A stretch of DNA of 45,406 nucleotides from Spongiibacteraceae bacterium (GCA_030621845.1 JAUXHA010000007.1:1-45406); one strand, 5' to 3'; shown: positions 16,784 to 27,112, numbered from the stretch's first letter. The notes: generated from the letters alone by a model not told the origin. Numbers and translations are program-made.

Positions 16784-18091
16784 CTAGCCGTCCAGCGATT
16801 CAACCCGAATACGCACGACCTTTCCATCCACACTGTCCAGGGACTCAATCTTCACCAGTGCATCCACAATATTACTTTCCACACAGCGACTGGTCAGCAG
16901 GATAACCGCCACATGATTCTGGCCCGGCTGTGGCTCTTTTTGAATCAACGCCTCGATACTAATATCCGCATCGGAAAGAATAGTGGCAATTTTAGAAAAA
17001 ACACCCGGTTTATCCAGTGCCGAAATACGTAAATATGACGCACTGACCACATCGCCTATCGGCAGCACCGGGGTATCATTTAATGCATCGGGCTGGAATG
17101 CCAAATGGGGCACACGATGCATTGGCTCAGCGCTCAAGGTGCGGGCCACATCAACAATATCGGCAACCACCGCCGATGCGGTCGGTTCACCACCGGCACC
17201 GGCACCGTAGTACAGCGTTGGCCCCACCGCATCGCCCTTCACCAGCACCGCATTCATCACACCATTGACGTTGGCAAGCAGGCGTTTTTCCGGAATCAGG
17301 GTAGGATGCACACGTAACTCCACCCCCTTTTCAGTGCGACGAGCCAGCCCCAGGTGCTTGATGCGATAGCCCAGCTCTTCGGCATAGGTAACATCGTCTG
17401 TAGAGATTTGACTAATGCCTTCGGTATACGCTTTATCGAACTGCAGCGGAATACCAAAAGCCAGCGAAGCCAGGATCGCCAGCTTGTGAGCGGCATCAAT
17501 GCCTTCCACATCAAAACGGGGATCGGCCTCGGCATAACCCAGTTGCTGTGCCTCTTTTAACACATCATCAAAAGCACGCCCTTTATCACGCATTTCTGTG
17601 AGAATAAAATTACCGGTGCCATTGATAATACCGGCCAGCCACTCAATACGATTTCCTGCCAGGCCTTCGCGAATCGCTTTGACAATGGGAATACCGCCCG
17701 CCACTGCCGCTTCGAAATTAACACTGACACCTTTCTCACTGGCGGCGGCGAAAATTTCATTGCCGTGTTCGGCGATCAGCGCTTTATTGGCTGTCACTAC
17801 GTGCTTGCCCTGTGCTATCGCCTTTAATACCAGTTCCCTGGCCACCGTAGTGCCACCGATAAGCTCAACCAGAATATCAATATCCGGATCCTCAGCCACG
17901 GCAAAAATATCGCGACTCAGTTGCAAGCCATTGGTATCCACCTTGGGATTATCACGGCGAGCACCGATATGGCTGATGACGATATCACAACCGGCACGCG
18001 CAGAAATCTCTGCCTGATTGCGCCGCAAAACATCAACAGTGCCACAACCGACAGTACCCAGACCACAAATACCTACTTTAACGGGGTTCAA
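16784..18091 (-). CDS. hom: Homoserine dehydrogenase with C-terminal ACT domain
   Basis: A 435-residue enzyme with the Rossmann loop GICGLGTVGCGTVDVLRR near the start, the catalytic region GIINGTGNFILTEM, and a C-terminal ACT domain beginning SYLRISALDKPGVFSKIA. It reduces aspartate semialdehyde to homoserine; the ACT domain usually gives threonine feedback inhibition. No aspartokinase domain is fused, as in Pseudomonas. It lies between alaC (63 bp upstream) and thrC. Confidence 0.95.
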   Translation of the reverse strand: MNPVKVGICGLGTVGCGTVDVLRRNQAEISARAGCDIVISHIGARRDNPKVDTNGLQLSRDIFAVAEDPDIDILVELIGGTTVARELVLKAIAQGKHVVTANKALIAEHGNEIFAAASEKGVSVNFEAAVAGGIPIVKAIREGLAGNRIEWLAGIINGTGNFILTEMRDKGRAFDDVLKEAQQLGYAEADPRFDVEGIDAAHKLAILASLAFGIPLQFDKAYTEGISQISTDDVTYAEELGYRIKHLGLARRTEKGVELRVHPTLIPEKRLLANVNGVMNAVLVKGDAVGPTLYYGAGAGGEPTASAVVADIVDVARTLSAEPMHRVPHLAFQPDALNDTPVLPIGDVVSASYLRISALDKPGVFSKIATILSDADISIEALIQKEPQPGQNHVAVILLTSRCVESNIVDALVKIESLDSVDGKVVRIRVESLDG

Positions 18092-18154
18092 GCCTTAATC
18101 CTCACATTATCCCAAAGGCCAGCATTGTATTCGAGCTGGCGATTTATCACAAAA

Positions 18155-19366
18155 CTATTCAGGCCCGCAGCCATCCTGATGCATCATTTTACGAATATTA
18201 CGGATTGCCTGGCGAGTGCGATGTTCATTTTCTATCAATCCAAAACGCACATAGCCCTCACCGTATTCGCCAAAACCAATACCCGGAGACACGGCCACTT
18301 TTGCCTCCAGCAATAGTTTTTTACTGAATTCCAGTGAACCCATCTGGCGATACGCTGCTGGAATAGGCGCCCAAACAAACATCGTGGCTTTCGGGCGCTC
18401 TACCGGCCACGCCAGTGAATTCAAGCCATCACAGAGGGTATTGCGCCGCCGGCAATACATCTCTCGAATCGAATCGACACAGCTTTGATCGCCCTCAAGC
18501 GCCGCAATAGCAGCCACCTGCACCGGCGTAAACATACCGTAGTCAAGATAGGACTTCATCCGCGCCAGCGCCGCCACCAATGCCGGGTTGCCACAGCAAA
18601 AACCCACCCGCCAGCCGGGCATATTGTAGCTTTTAGACAGCGTAAAAAACTCTACCGCAAGTTCCTTGGCACCGGGAACCTGTAAAATTGATGGCGCCTG
18701 GTAACCATCAAAACACAGATCGGCATAGGCTAAATCCTGAACCACCCAGATTTGATGTTCCCGGGCGATGGCCACGACTCGCTCAAAAAAGGCCAGGTCC
18801 ACGCATTGCGTTGTCGGGTTGGCGGGAAAATTAAGCACCAGCATTTTAGGTTTGGGGAAGCTGTTCTTAATCGCCTGTTCCAGTTCGATAAAAAAATCAG
18901 TGTCCGCCGATATCGGTACATGACGGATATCCGCACCGGCGATAACGAAACCATAGGGATGTATCGGGTAAGAGGGATTAGGCACCAGGATAGCATCGCC
19001 AGGTCCCGTGCAAGCCATGGCCAGATGAGCCAGGCCCTCCTTCGAGCCCAGCGTCACGATGGCCTCGGTTTCCGGGTCGATGCTGACATCAAAGCGACGC
19101 TGATACCAATCGGCAATCGCCTTGCGAAGCCGGGGAATACCCCGGGACTGGGAGTAGCCGTGAGTATCACCGCGCTGCGCCGTCTCTACCAGCTTATCAA
19201 CAATATGCTGGGGCGTAGGCTGGTCCGGATTGCCCATGCCATAATCGATAATGTCTTCACCCCGGGCGCGTGCCTGTTGCTTGAGCTCACCGATGATGTT
19301 GAACACATAAGGCGGCAGGCGTTCGATACGTTGAAATTGTTCATCCACGGCATTGCGTCCTGTCAA
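18155..19366 (-). CDS. alaC: Alanine transaminase AlaC
   Basis: A 403-residue class I/II aminotransferase very close to E. coli AlaC (YfdZ). Matching stretches include [32 protein letters not shown] and GSKEGLAHL, and the PLP lysine is Lys245 in [15 protein letters not shown]. It makes alanine from pyruvate and glutamate. It is inserted between dsbC and hom, which are commonly direct neighbours in pseudomonads, and is separated from dsbC by a terminator-like hairpin. It may therefore have its own promoter. Confidence 0.92.
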   Translation of the reverse strand: MTGRNAVDEQFQRIERLPPYVFNIIGELKQQARARGEDIIDYGMGNPDQPTPQHIVDKLVETAQRGDTHGYSQSRGIPRLRKAIADWYQRRFDVSIDPETEAIVTLGSKEGLAHLAMACTGPGDAILVPNPSYPIHPYGFVIAGADIRHVPISADTDFFIELEQAIKNSFPKPKMLVLNFPANPTTQCVDLAFFERVVAIAREHQIWVVQDLAYADLCFDGYQAPSILQVPGAKELAVEFFTLSKSYNMPGWRVGFCCGNPALVAALARMKSYLDYGMFTPVQVAAIAALEGDQSCVDSIREMYCRRRNTLCDGLNSLAWPVERPKATMFVWAPIPAAYRQMGSLEFSKKLLLEAKVAVSPGIGFGEYGEGYVRFGLIENEHRTRQAIRNIRKMMHQDGCGPE

Positions 19367-19369
19367 ACC

Positions 19370-19394
19370 AAAAGCGGCGCCACTGTGGCGCCGC
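19370..19394 (-). terminator. Hairpin terminator downstream of dsbC
   Basis: Perfect 9-bp arms GCGGCGCCA (19374-19382) and TGGCGCCGC (19386-19394) with a 3-base loop. Read on the minus strand it is followed by TTTTGGTTT. It would end dsbC transcription just before alaC. The T-run is short, so termination may be partial. Confidence 0.6.
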
Positions 19395-19415
19395 AGGGAA
19401 TAATAATTAATCCTG

Positions 19416-20228
19416 TCACTGCGGGCTTTTAACCTGCTTCGCCATCAGTTCGCTGGCAATAGCCGGGTCGACTTCAACACCCAGCGCCCTGGCTAGCTGC
19501 AATGCTGGCATATAACCCGGCATTAAACGACCCGACTCGGTCACTAATGCTGGCGTACCCGTAACGCCCATCTTTTGTCCCAGCGCGAACTGTGCCGCCA
19601 CCGGGTTACCCGGGCAGACATTGGTCGGTACCGGTTGGCGAAATTTTAATCGGGTCATGGCATCCCGGGGATCTTTTGCACACCAGGCCGAAGCAATTTT
19701 TTTATACGAGTCCGAACCTATGCCGGCACGGGGATAAGCCAGGTAACGCACTTCTATTCCTATCCGGTTGAGATCGGGCATTTCCTTGTGTAACTTCTGG
19801 CAATAAAAACAATCCACATCGGTGAAAACACTGACATAGGCTTTTACCGGCTGGTCTTTAGGCGAGAAGATAATCATATCCTGTTTTTTTACCGTCGCCA
19901 GCAACGCCACCCTCTCGCCGTCGCGCTGTTGTTCCGCCAGGTTTACAAAGCCGCTACTTTCAACAACATAAAGGTCACCAACAATAAAATGACTGCCATC
20001 GGCGGTGGCATAGAGTACCGGCCCAGCCTGTATTTTAACCGCATACAAGCCATCTATTTCTGCAGCGACGATGGACTCAATCTTCAGCTCCGGGCGACTT
20101 TGTTGAAATTTCTGCTCTATCTCCGCCTTGATGGCGTCAATATCCACCACCGCCGACTCGGCGGCCAGTAAAGCCGAACTCCACAGCAGTGTTAGTAAGG
20201 TAGCCGTCAGGCCCAGTAACTTCTTCAT
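19416..20228 (-). CDS. dsbC: Thiol:disulfide isomerase DsbC
   Basis: A 270-residue periplasmic protein with signal peptide [24 protein letters not shown] DsbC dimerisation domain (about 24-95) precedes the thioredoxin domain with active site DCFYC (Cys140, Cys143). A second pair lies in SAWCAKD and TNVCPGN, and the cis-proline loop is [10 protein letters not shown]. coli DsbC has CGYC, so the first dipeptide residue differs here and may change the redox potential. It shuffles wrong disulfides with DsbD as reductant. Downstream of xerD, as in Pseudomonas. Confidence 0.93.
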   Translation of the reverse strand: MKKLLGLTATLLTLLWSSALLAAESAVVDIDAIKAEIEQKFQQSRPELKIESIVAAEIDGLYAVKIQAGPVLYATADGSHFIVGDLYVVESSGFVNLAEQQRDGERVALLATVKKQDMIIFSPKDQPVKAYVSVFTDVDCFYCQKLHKEMPDLNRIGIEVRYLAYPRAGIGSDSYKKIASAWCAKDPRDAMTRLKFRQPVPTNVCPGNPVAAQFALGQKMGVTGTPALVTESGRLMPGYMPALQLARALGVEVDPAIASELMAKQVKSPQ

Positions 20229-20324
20229 TTAATTACTCTCTTATTGTCTCGTGTCTCTCGACACTGGTTGATCATCAGTCCTGTTTGGATAGCTATCCCG
20301 GCGCTAAGTTCCCGTCAGCGAAGA

Positions 20325-21218
20325 CTAGCCCCTGGGATGATGAACTGCATGTAATTCCTTCATTCGCTCCCGTGCGACATGAGTATATATTTGTGTGGTG
20401 CTGAGATCACTATGTCCCAGTAATAATTGCACTACCCGCAAGTCAGCGCCATGATTAATTAAATGGGTCGCAAAAGCATGCCTCAGGGTATGCGGTGACA
20501 GTGGCTTGCTAATTCCCGCCCGCAGCGCATACAGTTTAATACGATGCCAGAACGTCTGCCTGGTCATCATGGTTCCCCGTTTCGAGGGAAACAGCACTTC
20601 GCTCATGCGCTCTCCCAGCAACAGCGGACGACCATGGCGGCAATAACGTTCCAGCCAGGACAGCGCCTCTTCACCCATTGGCACCAGGCGTTCCTTACTG
20701 CCCTTGCCGATGACCCTCACCACCCCCTGGTTCATACTGACCTGCCCCAACTGCAGGGACACCAGCTCCGTCACTCGCAAACCCGAGGCATAGAGCAATT
20801 CCAGCATGGCGCGGTCACGTAACTCCAGTGTCTTTTCCGGGTCTGGCGCCGCCAGCAAATCCTCGACATCCTGCTCCGACAGTGACTTCGGCAACGGACT
20901 GCCCAGTTTCGGGCTTTCAATTTCCAGCGTGGGGTCAACGCTAATCCGGCTCTCCCGCAACTGGTACTGGTAAAAACCTCGCAAGCAGGAAAGTAATCGC
21001 GCCGTCGATCGCGCCGAGAGCTTTTGATTCAGCCTGGCGGCCAGATAACGGCGGATATTACCATCATCGACCTTTAGCAGGCCAAGCTCCTGACTGCTCA
21101 GCCACAATGAAAATTGCTTCAGGTCGCGCCGGTAAGAAGACAGGGTATTGTCACTGAGCCCCTTCTCCATCCACAACGCATCCAGATAGGCATCGATAAC
21201 GCCCTGCTCTGGCGACAT
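20325..21218 (-). CDS. xerD: Site-specific tyrosine recombinase XerD
   Basis: A 297-residue tyrosine recombinase with all catalytic residues: Arg148 (ASGLRVTELV), Lys172 (GKGSKE), His243 and Arg246 (HTLRHAF), His269 (LLGHSDLS) and Tyr278 (IYTHV). Length and the gene order xerD-dsbC identify it as XerD rather than XerC or a phage integrase. With XerC it resolves chromosome dimers at dif. The ribosome site GGAGG is six bases before the ATG, and the gene begins right after the rplS terminator. Confidence 0.93.
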   Translation of the reverse strand: MSPEQGVIDAYLDALWMEKGLSDNTLSSYRRDLKQFSLWLSSQELGLLKVDDGNIRRYLAARLNQKLSARSTARLLSCLRGFYQYQLRESRISVDPTLEIESPKLGSPLPKSLSEQDVEDLLAAPDPEKTLELRDRAMLELLYASGLRVTELVSLQLGQVSMNQGVVRVIGKGSKERLVPMGEEALSWLERYCRHGRPLLLGERMSEVLFPSKRGTMMTRQTFWHRIKLYALRAGISKPLSPHTLRHAFATHLINHGADLRVVQLLLGHSDLSTTQIYTHVARERMKELHAVHHPRG

Positions 21219-21230
21219 TCAATCCTCCAT

Positions 21231-21256
21231 AAAAAAAGGCAGCCAAAGCTGCCTTT
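21231..21256 (-). terminator. Intrinsic terminator after rplS
   Basis: Arms AAGGCAGC (21236-21243) and GCTGCCTT (21248-21255) with a 4-base loop. On the minus strand it is followed by a run of seven T (21231-21237). This is the expected end of the rpsP-rimM-trmD-rplS operon. xerD starts 13 bp further on, so some read-through may feed it. Confidence 0.85.
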
Positions 21257-21289
21257 CATTCCAGACTCTCGCTTGCAGTCCGGAGGCTC

Positions 21290-21652
21290 TTATTTGGCCA
21301 GTTTTTCTTTAATCCGTGCCGCTCGACCGCTCAACTCACGCAAGTAGTATAGCTTGGCCTGACGCACATCGCCGCTGCGTTTTACGGTGATGCTGTCCAC
21401 CAGTGGGCTGTAAGTCTGGAAAGTACGCCCAACGCCCACACCGTGGGAAATTTTACGGACAGTAAAGGAGGAGTTCAATGCGCGACTCTTCTTCGCCAGC
21501 ACCACACCTTCAAAAGCCTGTAAACGCTCACGAGTACCTTCTTTTACTTTTACCTGAACAATCACTGTGTCGCCAGGGCCAAACTCTGGAAGGTCTTTTT
21601 CCATTTGCTCGGTTTCGATTTGCGCAATAATCTTATTGGTGCTCATGGTCAC
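21290..21652 (-). CDS. rplS: 50S ribosomal protein L19
   Basis: A 120-residue protein with the L19 signatures [20 protein letters not shown] and [20 protein letters not shown], and the C-terminal [20 protein letters not shown]19 sits at the 30S-50S interface. It is the last gene of the conserved rpsP-rimM-trmD-rplS operon and is followed by a strong terminator. Confidence 0.97.
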   Translation of the reverse strand: MTMSTNKIIAQIETEQMEKDLPEFGPGDTVIVQVKVKEGTRERLQAFEGVVLAKKSRALNSSFTVRKISHGVGVGRTFQTYSPLVDSITVKRSGDVRQAKLYYLRELSGRAARIKEKLAK

Positions 21653-21687
21653 TCCTAAAATATCTTTATAGCTTCACAGCTAGTGAT

Positions 21688-22428
21688 TTAAATGTTTTGT
21701 TCACGGATAAACTCCGCCAACAGTGTCTCTTCCTCGGTTGATAATAACCGACCTTGTAACAATTCCGGCCTTCTCTGCCAACTACGCCCCAGCGCCTGTT
21801 TTAAGCGCCAGCGACGAATTTTCTCATGATCACCGCTGAGCAGCACCTCCGGTACCCCCCTGCCCTGATCGTCTTCAGGCCGCGTATAATGCGGGCAATC
21901 CAGCAAGCCATCCACGAAGGAATCCTGCTGGGCCGACAGTTCATGCCCCAATGCCCCGGGTAACTGCCTGACAATCGCGTCGATCATGACCATCGCCGCC
22001 AACTCACCGCCGCTCAGTACATAATCGCCGATGGACCACTCTTCATCGACTTCCGAGTCGATCAAGCGTTCATCAATGCCTTCATAGCGACCGGCCAGTA
22101 AAATCAACTGTTGCCGACCGGCCAGCTCGAGTACCCCCTGCTGGTCCAGCTTGCGACCCTGCGGCGACAGGTAAATCACTGTTGCCTCGGAGCCCAGTGC
22201 CTGCTTCGCGGCCTGTATGGCATCGCGCAGCGGCTCGACCTTCATCACCATACCGGGGCCGCCACCGTAGGGGCGATCATCCACCGTCTGGTGTTTATCG
22301 GCGGTGAAATCCCGTGGATTCCAGCTCTGCAAGGTCACTAATTGCTGCTTTACCGCACGGCTGCTAATACCGTAATCGGTGATTGCAGCCAGCATCTCAG
22401 GGAACAGGGTAATCAGGCCAATATCCAT
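21688..22428 (-). CDS. trmD: tRNA (guanine-N1-)-methyltransferase TrmD
   Basis: A 246-residue SPOUT methyltransferase. The ATG at 22428 is chosen since family members begin with M(D/W)IG(V/L)ITLFPEM and AAGGTG precedes it; upstream codons to 22455 lack homology. Knot motifs are [14 protein letters not shown] and [14 protein letters not shown], followed by [18 protein letters not shown]. It methylates G37 of tRNAs and prevents +1 frameshifting. Third gene in the ribosomal operon, 35 bp before rplS. Confidence 0.96.
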   Translation of the reverse strand: MDIGLITLFPEMLAAITDYGISSRAVKQQLVTLQSWNPRDFTADKHQTVDDRPYGGGPGMVMKVEPLRDAIQAAKQALGSEATVIYLSPQGRKLDQQGVLELAGRQQLILLAGRYEGIDERLIDSEVDEEWSIGDYVLSGGELAAMVMIDAIVRQLPGALGHELSAQQDSFVDGLLDCPHYTRPEDDQGRGVPEVLLSGDHEKIRRWRLKQALGRSWQRRPELLQGRLLSTEEETLLAEFIREQNI

Positions 22429-22469
22429 GAAACACCTTGTTCTCTGACTTAACACTCAGGGGGCGAGAC

Positions 22470-23012
22470 CTAAAACTCGGGGTCCCAGTCAACCTCTATC
22501 GTGCCCGCTTCAATATCAACCGCTTTAACCACCTGCTTCGGCAGGTAGGGGATCAATCGCTCCCGCTGATCAATACTGTCTTTATTTCCCCGCACCACCA
22601 ACACATCGTTGGCCCCGGTTTCCATCATTTCTTTTACCGTTCCCAGTACCAACCGCTCGCCCTGGGCAGAGGTGACCTGCACTTGCAAGCCTTGTAACTG
22701 ATGCCAGTAATACTCGTTCGGCGCCAGTTCGGGCAACGCCGTGGTGGCGATGGCTATTGCACACTGGCAATAGGCCTGCGCTTCGTCGCGGCCGTCAATA
22801 CCCTTGATATGGACAACCAGACCCTTACCGTGGCGCTTTCCTTCCGCCAGTTCCAGCGGCTGCCAGCGCCCCTTAAACTCTATATAACACTCGGGGTAGT
22901 TAAGCAGATTTTCCATTGGCTCGGTATAGGAATGTACCTTGAGCCAACCCCGGACACCGTAAACCGCGGTGAATTTACCAATCACCAGCAGCCCTGATGA
23001 ATCGATAGTCAT
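22470..23012 (-). CDS. rimM: Ribosome maturation factor RimM
   Basis: A 180-residue protein with an N-terminal RimM barrel (VIGKFTAVYGVRGWLKVHSYT) and a C-terminal PRC-barrel ending LIPYLPKQVVKAVDIEAGTI. It binds S19 and helps fold the 30S head. It lies 15 bp behind rpsP and 41 bp before trmD in the canonical order. Confidence 0.96.
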   Translation of the reverse strand: MTIDSSGLLVIGKFTAVYGVRGWLKVHSYTEPMENLLNYPECYIEFKGRWQPLELAEGKRHGKGLVVHIKGIDGRDEAQAYCQCAIAIATTALPELAPNEYYWHQLQGLQVQVTSAQGERLVLGTVKEMMETGANDVLVVRGNKDSIDQRERLIPYLPKQVVKAVDIEAGTIEVDWDPEF

Positions 23013-23027
23013 CGCTGCTGTGCCTGC

Positions 23028-23288
23028 TTAAGCCGCTTTCGCGTCAGCCGCTTTCGCGTCCTGTATCAGCTTGGCAACGCGATCAGACAACGTAGCGCCT
23101 TTGGCCACCCAATGCGCAATGCGCTCCTGGTCAACACGCAGGCGCTCTTCCTGACCGCGGGCGATCGGGTTAAAAAAGCCAACGCGCTCCAGGTAACGGC
23201 CATCGCGAGATGTGCGGCTATCGGTCACTGTTAAGTGAAAAAAAGGACGCTTCTTGGAACCGCCACGTGCTAAACGAATTGTTACCAT
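23028..23288 (-). CDS. rpsP: 30S ribosomal protein S16
   Basis: An 86-residue protein starting [20 protein letters not shown], with [14 protein letters not shown] and a short Ala-rich tail (AKAADAKAA). S16 binds 16S rRNA early in 30S assembly. First gene of the operon. A 183-bp leader separates it from ffh. Confidence 0.97.
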   Translation of the reverse strand: MVTIRLARGGSKKRPFFHLTVTDSRTSRDGRYLERVGFFNPIARGQEERLRVDQERIAHWVAKGATLSDRVAKLIQDAKAADAKAA

Positions 23289-23352
23289 TGTTCAGTATTT
23301 CCCAATTTCTGGCCCATCATTCAGTAATGGCCCGTAATAATCTGTATTGTTC

Positions 23353-23400
23353 CAGGCAGCGTGCCTGAAAGGCGCGGTATTTTAAGGCAAACCACCGCGC
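23353..23400 (-). promoter_or_regulatory. Two hairpins in the ffh-rpsP spacer
   Basis: On the minus strand a hairpin with 7-bp arms (GCGCGGT/ACCGCGC, 23372-23378 and 23394-23400) is followed by a compact one (CAGGCA-3 base loop-TGCCTG, 23353-23367). No long T-run follows, so they look more like a leader structure or processing site for the rpsP transcript, or a weak ffh terminator. Role not established. Confidence 0.4.
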
Positions 23401-23471
23401 TTTGGAACCGGTTTCGTGTATTTTTTACTCTATTTTCACCCACTTAGCACAGATTGGGCGAAATTAATTCA

Positions 23472-24845
23472 CTATTGCCCCGGAAAGCCACCACCACCGG
23501 GTGGCATCATACCGCCAAGACCGCGCATCATATTGGCCATACCACCTTTTTTACTCATTTTTTTCATCATTTTTGCCATCTGCTTGTGCTGTTTAAGCAG
23601 GCGGTTTAAATCCTGGATCTCGGTACCCGAGCCCCGAGTAATACGGCGCTTGCGCGAGCCGTTGAGAAGATCCGGGTTACGCCTCTCCTTCGGGGTCATG
23701 GAGTTAATCAGCGCCTCCATCTTCATAAATTGCTTGTTATTCGCCTGTGACTGCACCGCCTCCGCCATATTACCCATCCCAGGCAGCTTATCGAGCATCC
23801 CTGTCACACCGCCCATACTGTGCATTTGCTGCAGCTGGTCACGCAAATCCTCAAGATTGAACTTCTTGCCTTTTTTGATCTTTTTGGCGAGTTTCTCCGC
23901 CTTCTTTTTATCCAGTTTGTCTTCCGCTTCCTCGATCAGCGAAAGCATATCCCCCATGCCGAGAATACGAGAGGCGATACGCTCGGGGTGGAAGGGATCA
24001 AGGGCGGTGGTTTTTTCACCCACGCCCATAAACTTAATCGGTTTGCCGGTTACCTGACGCACGGACAAAGCCGCACCACCGCGACTATCCGCATCGGACT
24101 TGGTCAACACCACACCGGTCAGTGGCAGGCTCTCATTGAAGGCCCGGGCGGTATTGGCCGCATCCTGGCCGGTCATGGCATCGACAACAAACAGGGTTTC
24201 CGCCGGATTCACGGCACTGTGCAGCTGCTGGATCTCCGCCATCATCGCTTCATCAATAGCCAGGCGACCCGCGGTATCGACAATCAGCACATCGGCAAAC
24301 TTGATTTTTGCTTCCGCCACCGCCGCATTGACGATATCGATCGGTTTTTGTTCACTACTGGAGGGGAAAAAAGTCGCGCCGACTTCTGCCGCCAGGGTTT
24401 CCAGCTGCTTGATTGCCGCCGGGCGATAAACATCGGCACTGACCACCATCACCGATTTCTTTTCTTTCTCCTTGAGAAAACGAGCCAGCTTGGCGACCGT
24501 GGTTGTTTTACCCGCCCCCTGCAGACCCGCCATCAAAATCACTGCCGGTGGCTGCACCGCCAGATTGAGGCGCTCGTTGGCCTGCCCCATCATCTGCGTC
24601 AGTTCATCATTGACGATCTTGACGAATTGCTGCCCCGGGTTCAGGCTTTTGCTGACCTCCTGGCCGACGGCGCGCTGTTTCACCGCCTCAATAAAATCTT
24701 TTACCACTGCCAGCGCAACATCGGCCTCCAGCAATGCCATGCGTACCTCACGCAGGGTATCTTTGATATTATCTTCGCTCAGACGCGCCTGACCGGTAAT
24801 ACCTTTCAGGGACTGCGATAAGCGATCCGTTAAATTTTCAAACAT
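23472..24845 (-). CDS. ffh: Signal recognition particle protein Ffh
   Basis: A 457-residue SRP54 GTPase. The N-domain is followed by the G1 loop GLQGAGKTTTVAKLA, VDTAGRLAIDE and TKSDADSRGGAALS. The methionine-rich M domain contains GMGDMLSLIEEAE and ends GGMMPPGGGGFPGQ. It binds 4.5S RNA and signal sequences and delivers ribosomes to FtsY. Read in the same direction as the ribosomal operon and divergent from the CcsA-like gene, with 114 bp between starts. Confidence 0.97.
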   Translation of the reverse strand: MFENLTDRLSQSLKGITGQARLSEDNIKDTLREVRMALLEADVALAVVKDFIEAVKQRAVGQEVSKSLNPGQQFVKIVNDELTQMMGQANERLNLAVQPPAVILMAGLQGAGKTTTVAKLARFLKEKEKKSVMVVSADVYRPAAIKQLETLAAEVGATFFPSSSEQKPIDIVNAAVAEAKIKFADVLIVDTAGRLAIDEAMMAEIQQLHSAVNPAETLFVVDAMTGQDAANTARAFNESLPLTGVVLTKSDADSRGGAALSVRQVTGKPIKFMGVGEKTTALDPFHPERIASRILGMGDMLSLIEEAEDKLDKKKAEKLAKKIKKGKKFNLEDLRDQLQQMHSMGGVTGMLDKLPGMGNMAEAVQSQANNKQFMKMEALINSMTPKERRNPDLLNGSRKRRITRGSGTEIQDLNRLLKQHKQMAKMMKKMSKKGGMANMMRGLGGMMPPGGGGFPGQ

Positions 24846-24959
24846 ATTAGCTTCTCAATGCGGACAGACTATTGAAATCGAACCTGTAAACTGTTGAAGT
24901 ATAACCGAGCTTGCCCTTACACAAAATAGAGTAAGCTGATAAACACAGCAATCAACTGG

Positions 24960-25769
24960 ATGAACATGATAATAATCGCTAATACCCTGGCCATAAGCCT
25001 CTATCTTGCCAGTGCCTGCTATCAGGGCGCGTACTTGCTGCGGCTATCGGCTACCCGACCACGCCGCGAGCTATTACTGTCGATGGGGGCCATCGCTGTC
25101 ACGGCCCATGCCATTAGCGTCCTGGGGCCGCTATACACTAGCGACAGTATCGATCTCGGTTTCTTCCCGGTGTCTTCACTGATCTTCTGGTTTATCACTG
25201 CCATCACCCTGTTGAGCACCCTGCGCCGACCGCTGGACAACCTGTTAGTGGGCTTATACCCGCTGGCAGCACTGTCTATTATCGTCTCGACCCTGGGTAC
25301 CCCCGCACCCGTTCAAGCCGAATTCAATACCGGAATGGTCAGCCATATTCTGTCATCCATCCTCGCTTACAGTGTGCTGACGATTGCGGCCATCCAGGCG
25401 ATGGCGCTGGCCATTCAGGAACAGCAGCTAAAAAGCCACCATACCCACGGCATCATCCAGTCCCTGCCACCCCTGCAAACCATGGAGCAGATACTCTTTG
25501 AGGTGATCTGGATTGGATTGCTGCTACTGAGCGTATCGATAGTGACCGGGGCTCTGTTTATCGATGATATCTTTGCCCAGCACCTGGTACACAAAACGGT
25601 GTTGAGCATTGCCGCCTGGGTTATTTTTGCGACGCTGCTCTGGGGGCGACATCAACTTGGCTGGCGCAGCCAAACCGCCGTGCGCTGGACCCTGGGTGGT
25701 TTTATTGCGTTGATGCTCAGTTATTTTGGCAGCAAACTGGTACTCGAGCTGATCCTCCAAAAAGTTTAA
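24960..25769 (+). CDS. CcsA/YpjD-like inner-membrane protein (cytochrome c assembly family)
   Basis: A 269-residue protein with about eight membrane helices and little else. The position next to ffh, with a CorB-like gene following, is the same as for E. coli ypjD. TGMVSHILSSILAYSVLTIA matches the CcsA/CcmF/CcmC-like family region that carries a haem-ligand His, but a WWD motif is not evident. The exact role of YpjD is unknown. The next gene starts 71 bp downstream on the same strand. Confidence 0.8.
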   Translation: MNMIIIANTLAISLYLASACYQGAYLLRLSATRPRRELLLSMGAIAVTAHAISVLGPLYTSDSIDLGFFPVSSLIFWFITAITLLSTLRRPLDNLLVGLYPLAALSIIVSTLGTPAPVQAEFNTGMVSHILSSILAYSVLTIAAIQAMALAIQEQQLKSHHTHGIIQSLPPLQTMEQILFEVIWIGLLLLSVSIVTGALFIDDIFAQHLVHKTVLSIAAWVIFATLLWGRHQLGWRSQTAVRWTLGGFIALMLSYFGSKLVLELILQKV

Positions 25770-25840
25770 TTTCTACAGTTGCGCTGCAGGGGGTTTTTCT
25801 TCACTATAGCCTGCCTTATTAATAAAAGGATAAACGCTCG

Positions 25841-27112
25841 TTGAACGAGTTATCTCTCGGTCTGCTTTTTAGCATACTGGCGGTTCTACTTCTGCTCTCC
25901 GCTTTTTTTTCCAGCGCTGAAACCGGCATGATGTCGCTCAACCGCTATCGACTAAAACACCTGCGCAAGAAAAAACACAAGGGCGCAAAACGCGTTGCCA
26001 AATTACTGAAACGCCCCGACCGTTTAATCAGCTTAATCCTGATCGGCAATAACCTGGTTAACTTTATTGCCGCCTCACTGTTTACCGTGATTGCCATACG
26101 CCTGTGGGGACCCACCACCTCGGTGGTACTCGGCCCAATTATCCTGACTCTGGTATTCCTTATCTTTGCGGAAATAACCCCAAAAACCATTGCCGCTTTT
26201 TACCCCGAGAAAGTCGCCTTTCCCGCCAGTATCATTTTAACCCCGCTGCTGAAAATACTTTATCCTGTGGTCTGGCTAATCAACACCGTAACCAATGGCC
26301 TGCTGCGGTTGTTTGGTATCGATACCCGTAATTTTAATAACGAGCAATTGAGCTCTGACGAGTTGCGCAGCATTGTCGGCGAAGCTGGCCCCCACATCCC
26401 CAAACGTCACCAGGGCATGTTACTCAATATTCTCGATCTTGAGCAGGCCACGGTCGAGGATATTATGATCCCTCGCAGTGAAATAATCGGCATCGACCTG
26501 GACCATAACGATGAGCGCATACTGGAGGAATTACGCCACTGTGAATTCACTCGTATCCCGGTATTTCAGGATGACATCAATAACATCATCGGTATTTTGC
26601 ACCAGCGCAATGTTAGCAAGGTCATCGATGAACTTGGCAAACTAAACCGCAGTGCTTTTTTACTTGAAATCGCCGAACCCTATTTCATCCCGGAAGCAAC
26701 ACCACTGCACACCCAGTTATTGAATTTTCAAAAACAGAAACGCCGAATGGGCATCGTCGTTGACGAATACGGCGTAGTCCAGGGACTGGTCACCCTGGAG
26801 GATATTCTCGAAGAAATTGTCGGCGAATTCACCTCCAATCTGGCGGATCAGGTTGATGATATTCACCCTCAAAATGATGGTTCTTATATTATTCATGGCA
26901 CCGCCACCATCAGGGAAATCAATAAAGTCCTTGCCTGGGAGCTGCCTGCAGACGGGCCAAAAACCCTCAATGGCTTGCTACTCGAAAACCTGGAATCTTT
27001 TCCCGATGCCGCCACCGGCATTAAAATTGACGACTATCTTTTTGAAATGCTGGAAATAAAAGACAACCTGATTCAATCGGTCAGGGCAGTGTCCACTGGC
27101 GACAAGCCGTAG
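25841..27112 (+). CDS. HlyC/CorC-family transporter (CorB/YfjD, CNNM type)
   Basis: A 423-residue protein starting at TTG 25841, with AAAAGGA upstream. Order: CNNM/DUF21 membrane domain with ETGMMSLNRYRLKHL and LIGNNLVNFIAASL, then two CBS domains starting near TVEDIMIPRSEIIGID, then a CorC_HlyC domain (NDGSYIIHGTATIREINK). It is close to E. coli YfjD (CorB), linked to magnesium/cobalt efflux; related bacterial CNNM proteins transport Mg2+. It converges with the DUF1289 gene. Confidence 0.9.
   Translation: MNELSLGLLFSILAVLLLLSAFFSSAETGMMSLNRYRLKHLRKKKHKGAKRVAKLLKRPDRLISLILIGNNLVNFIAASLFTVIAIRLWGPTTSVVLGPIILTLVFLIFAEITPKTIAAFYPEKVAFPASIILTPLLKILYPVVWLINTVTNGLLRLFGIDTRNFNNEQLSSDELRSIVGEAGPHIPKRHQGMLLNILDLEQATVEDIMIPRSEIIGIDLDHNDERILEELRHCEFTRIPVFQDDINNIIGILHQRNVSKVIDELGKLNRSAFLLEIAEPYFIPEATPLHTQLLNFQKQKRRMGIVVDEYGVVQGLVTLEDILEEIVGEFTSNLADQVDDIHPQNDGSYIIHGTATIREINKVLAWELPADGPKTLNGLLLENLESFPDAATGIKIDDYLFEMLEIKDNLIQSVRAVSTGDKP

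Noticed and set aside
23820-24821. 333-codon open frame on the plus strand opposite ffh
   Set aside because: Antisense shadow of the conserved ffh frame, rich in His/Arg as expected for such a shadow, with no ribosome site.
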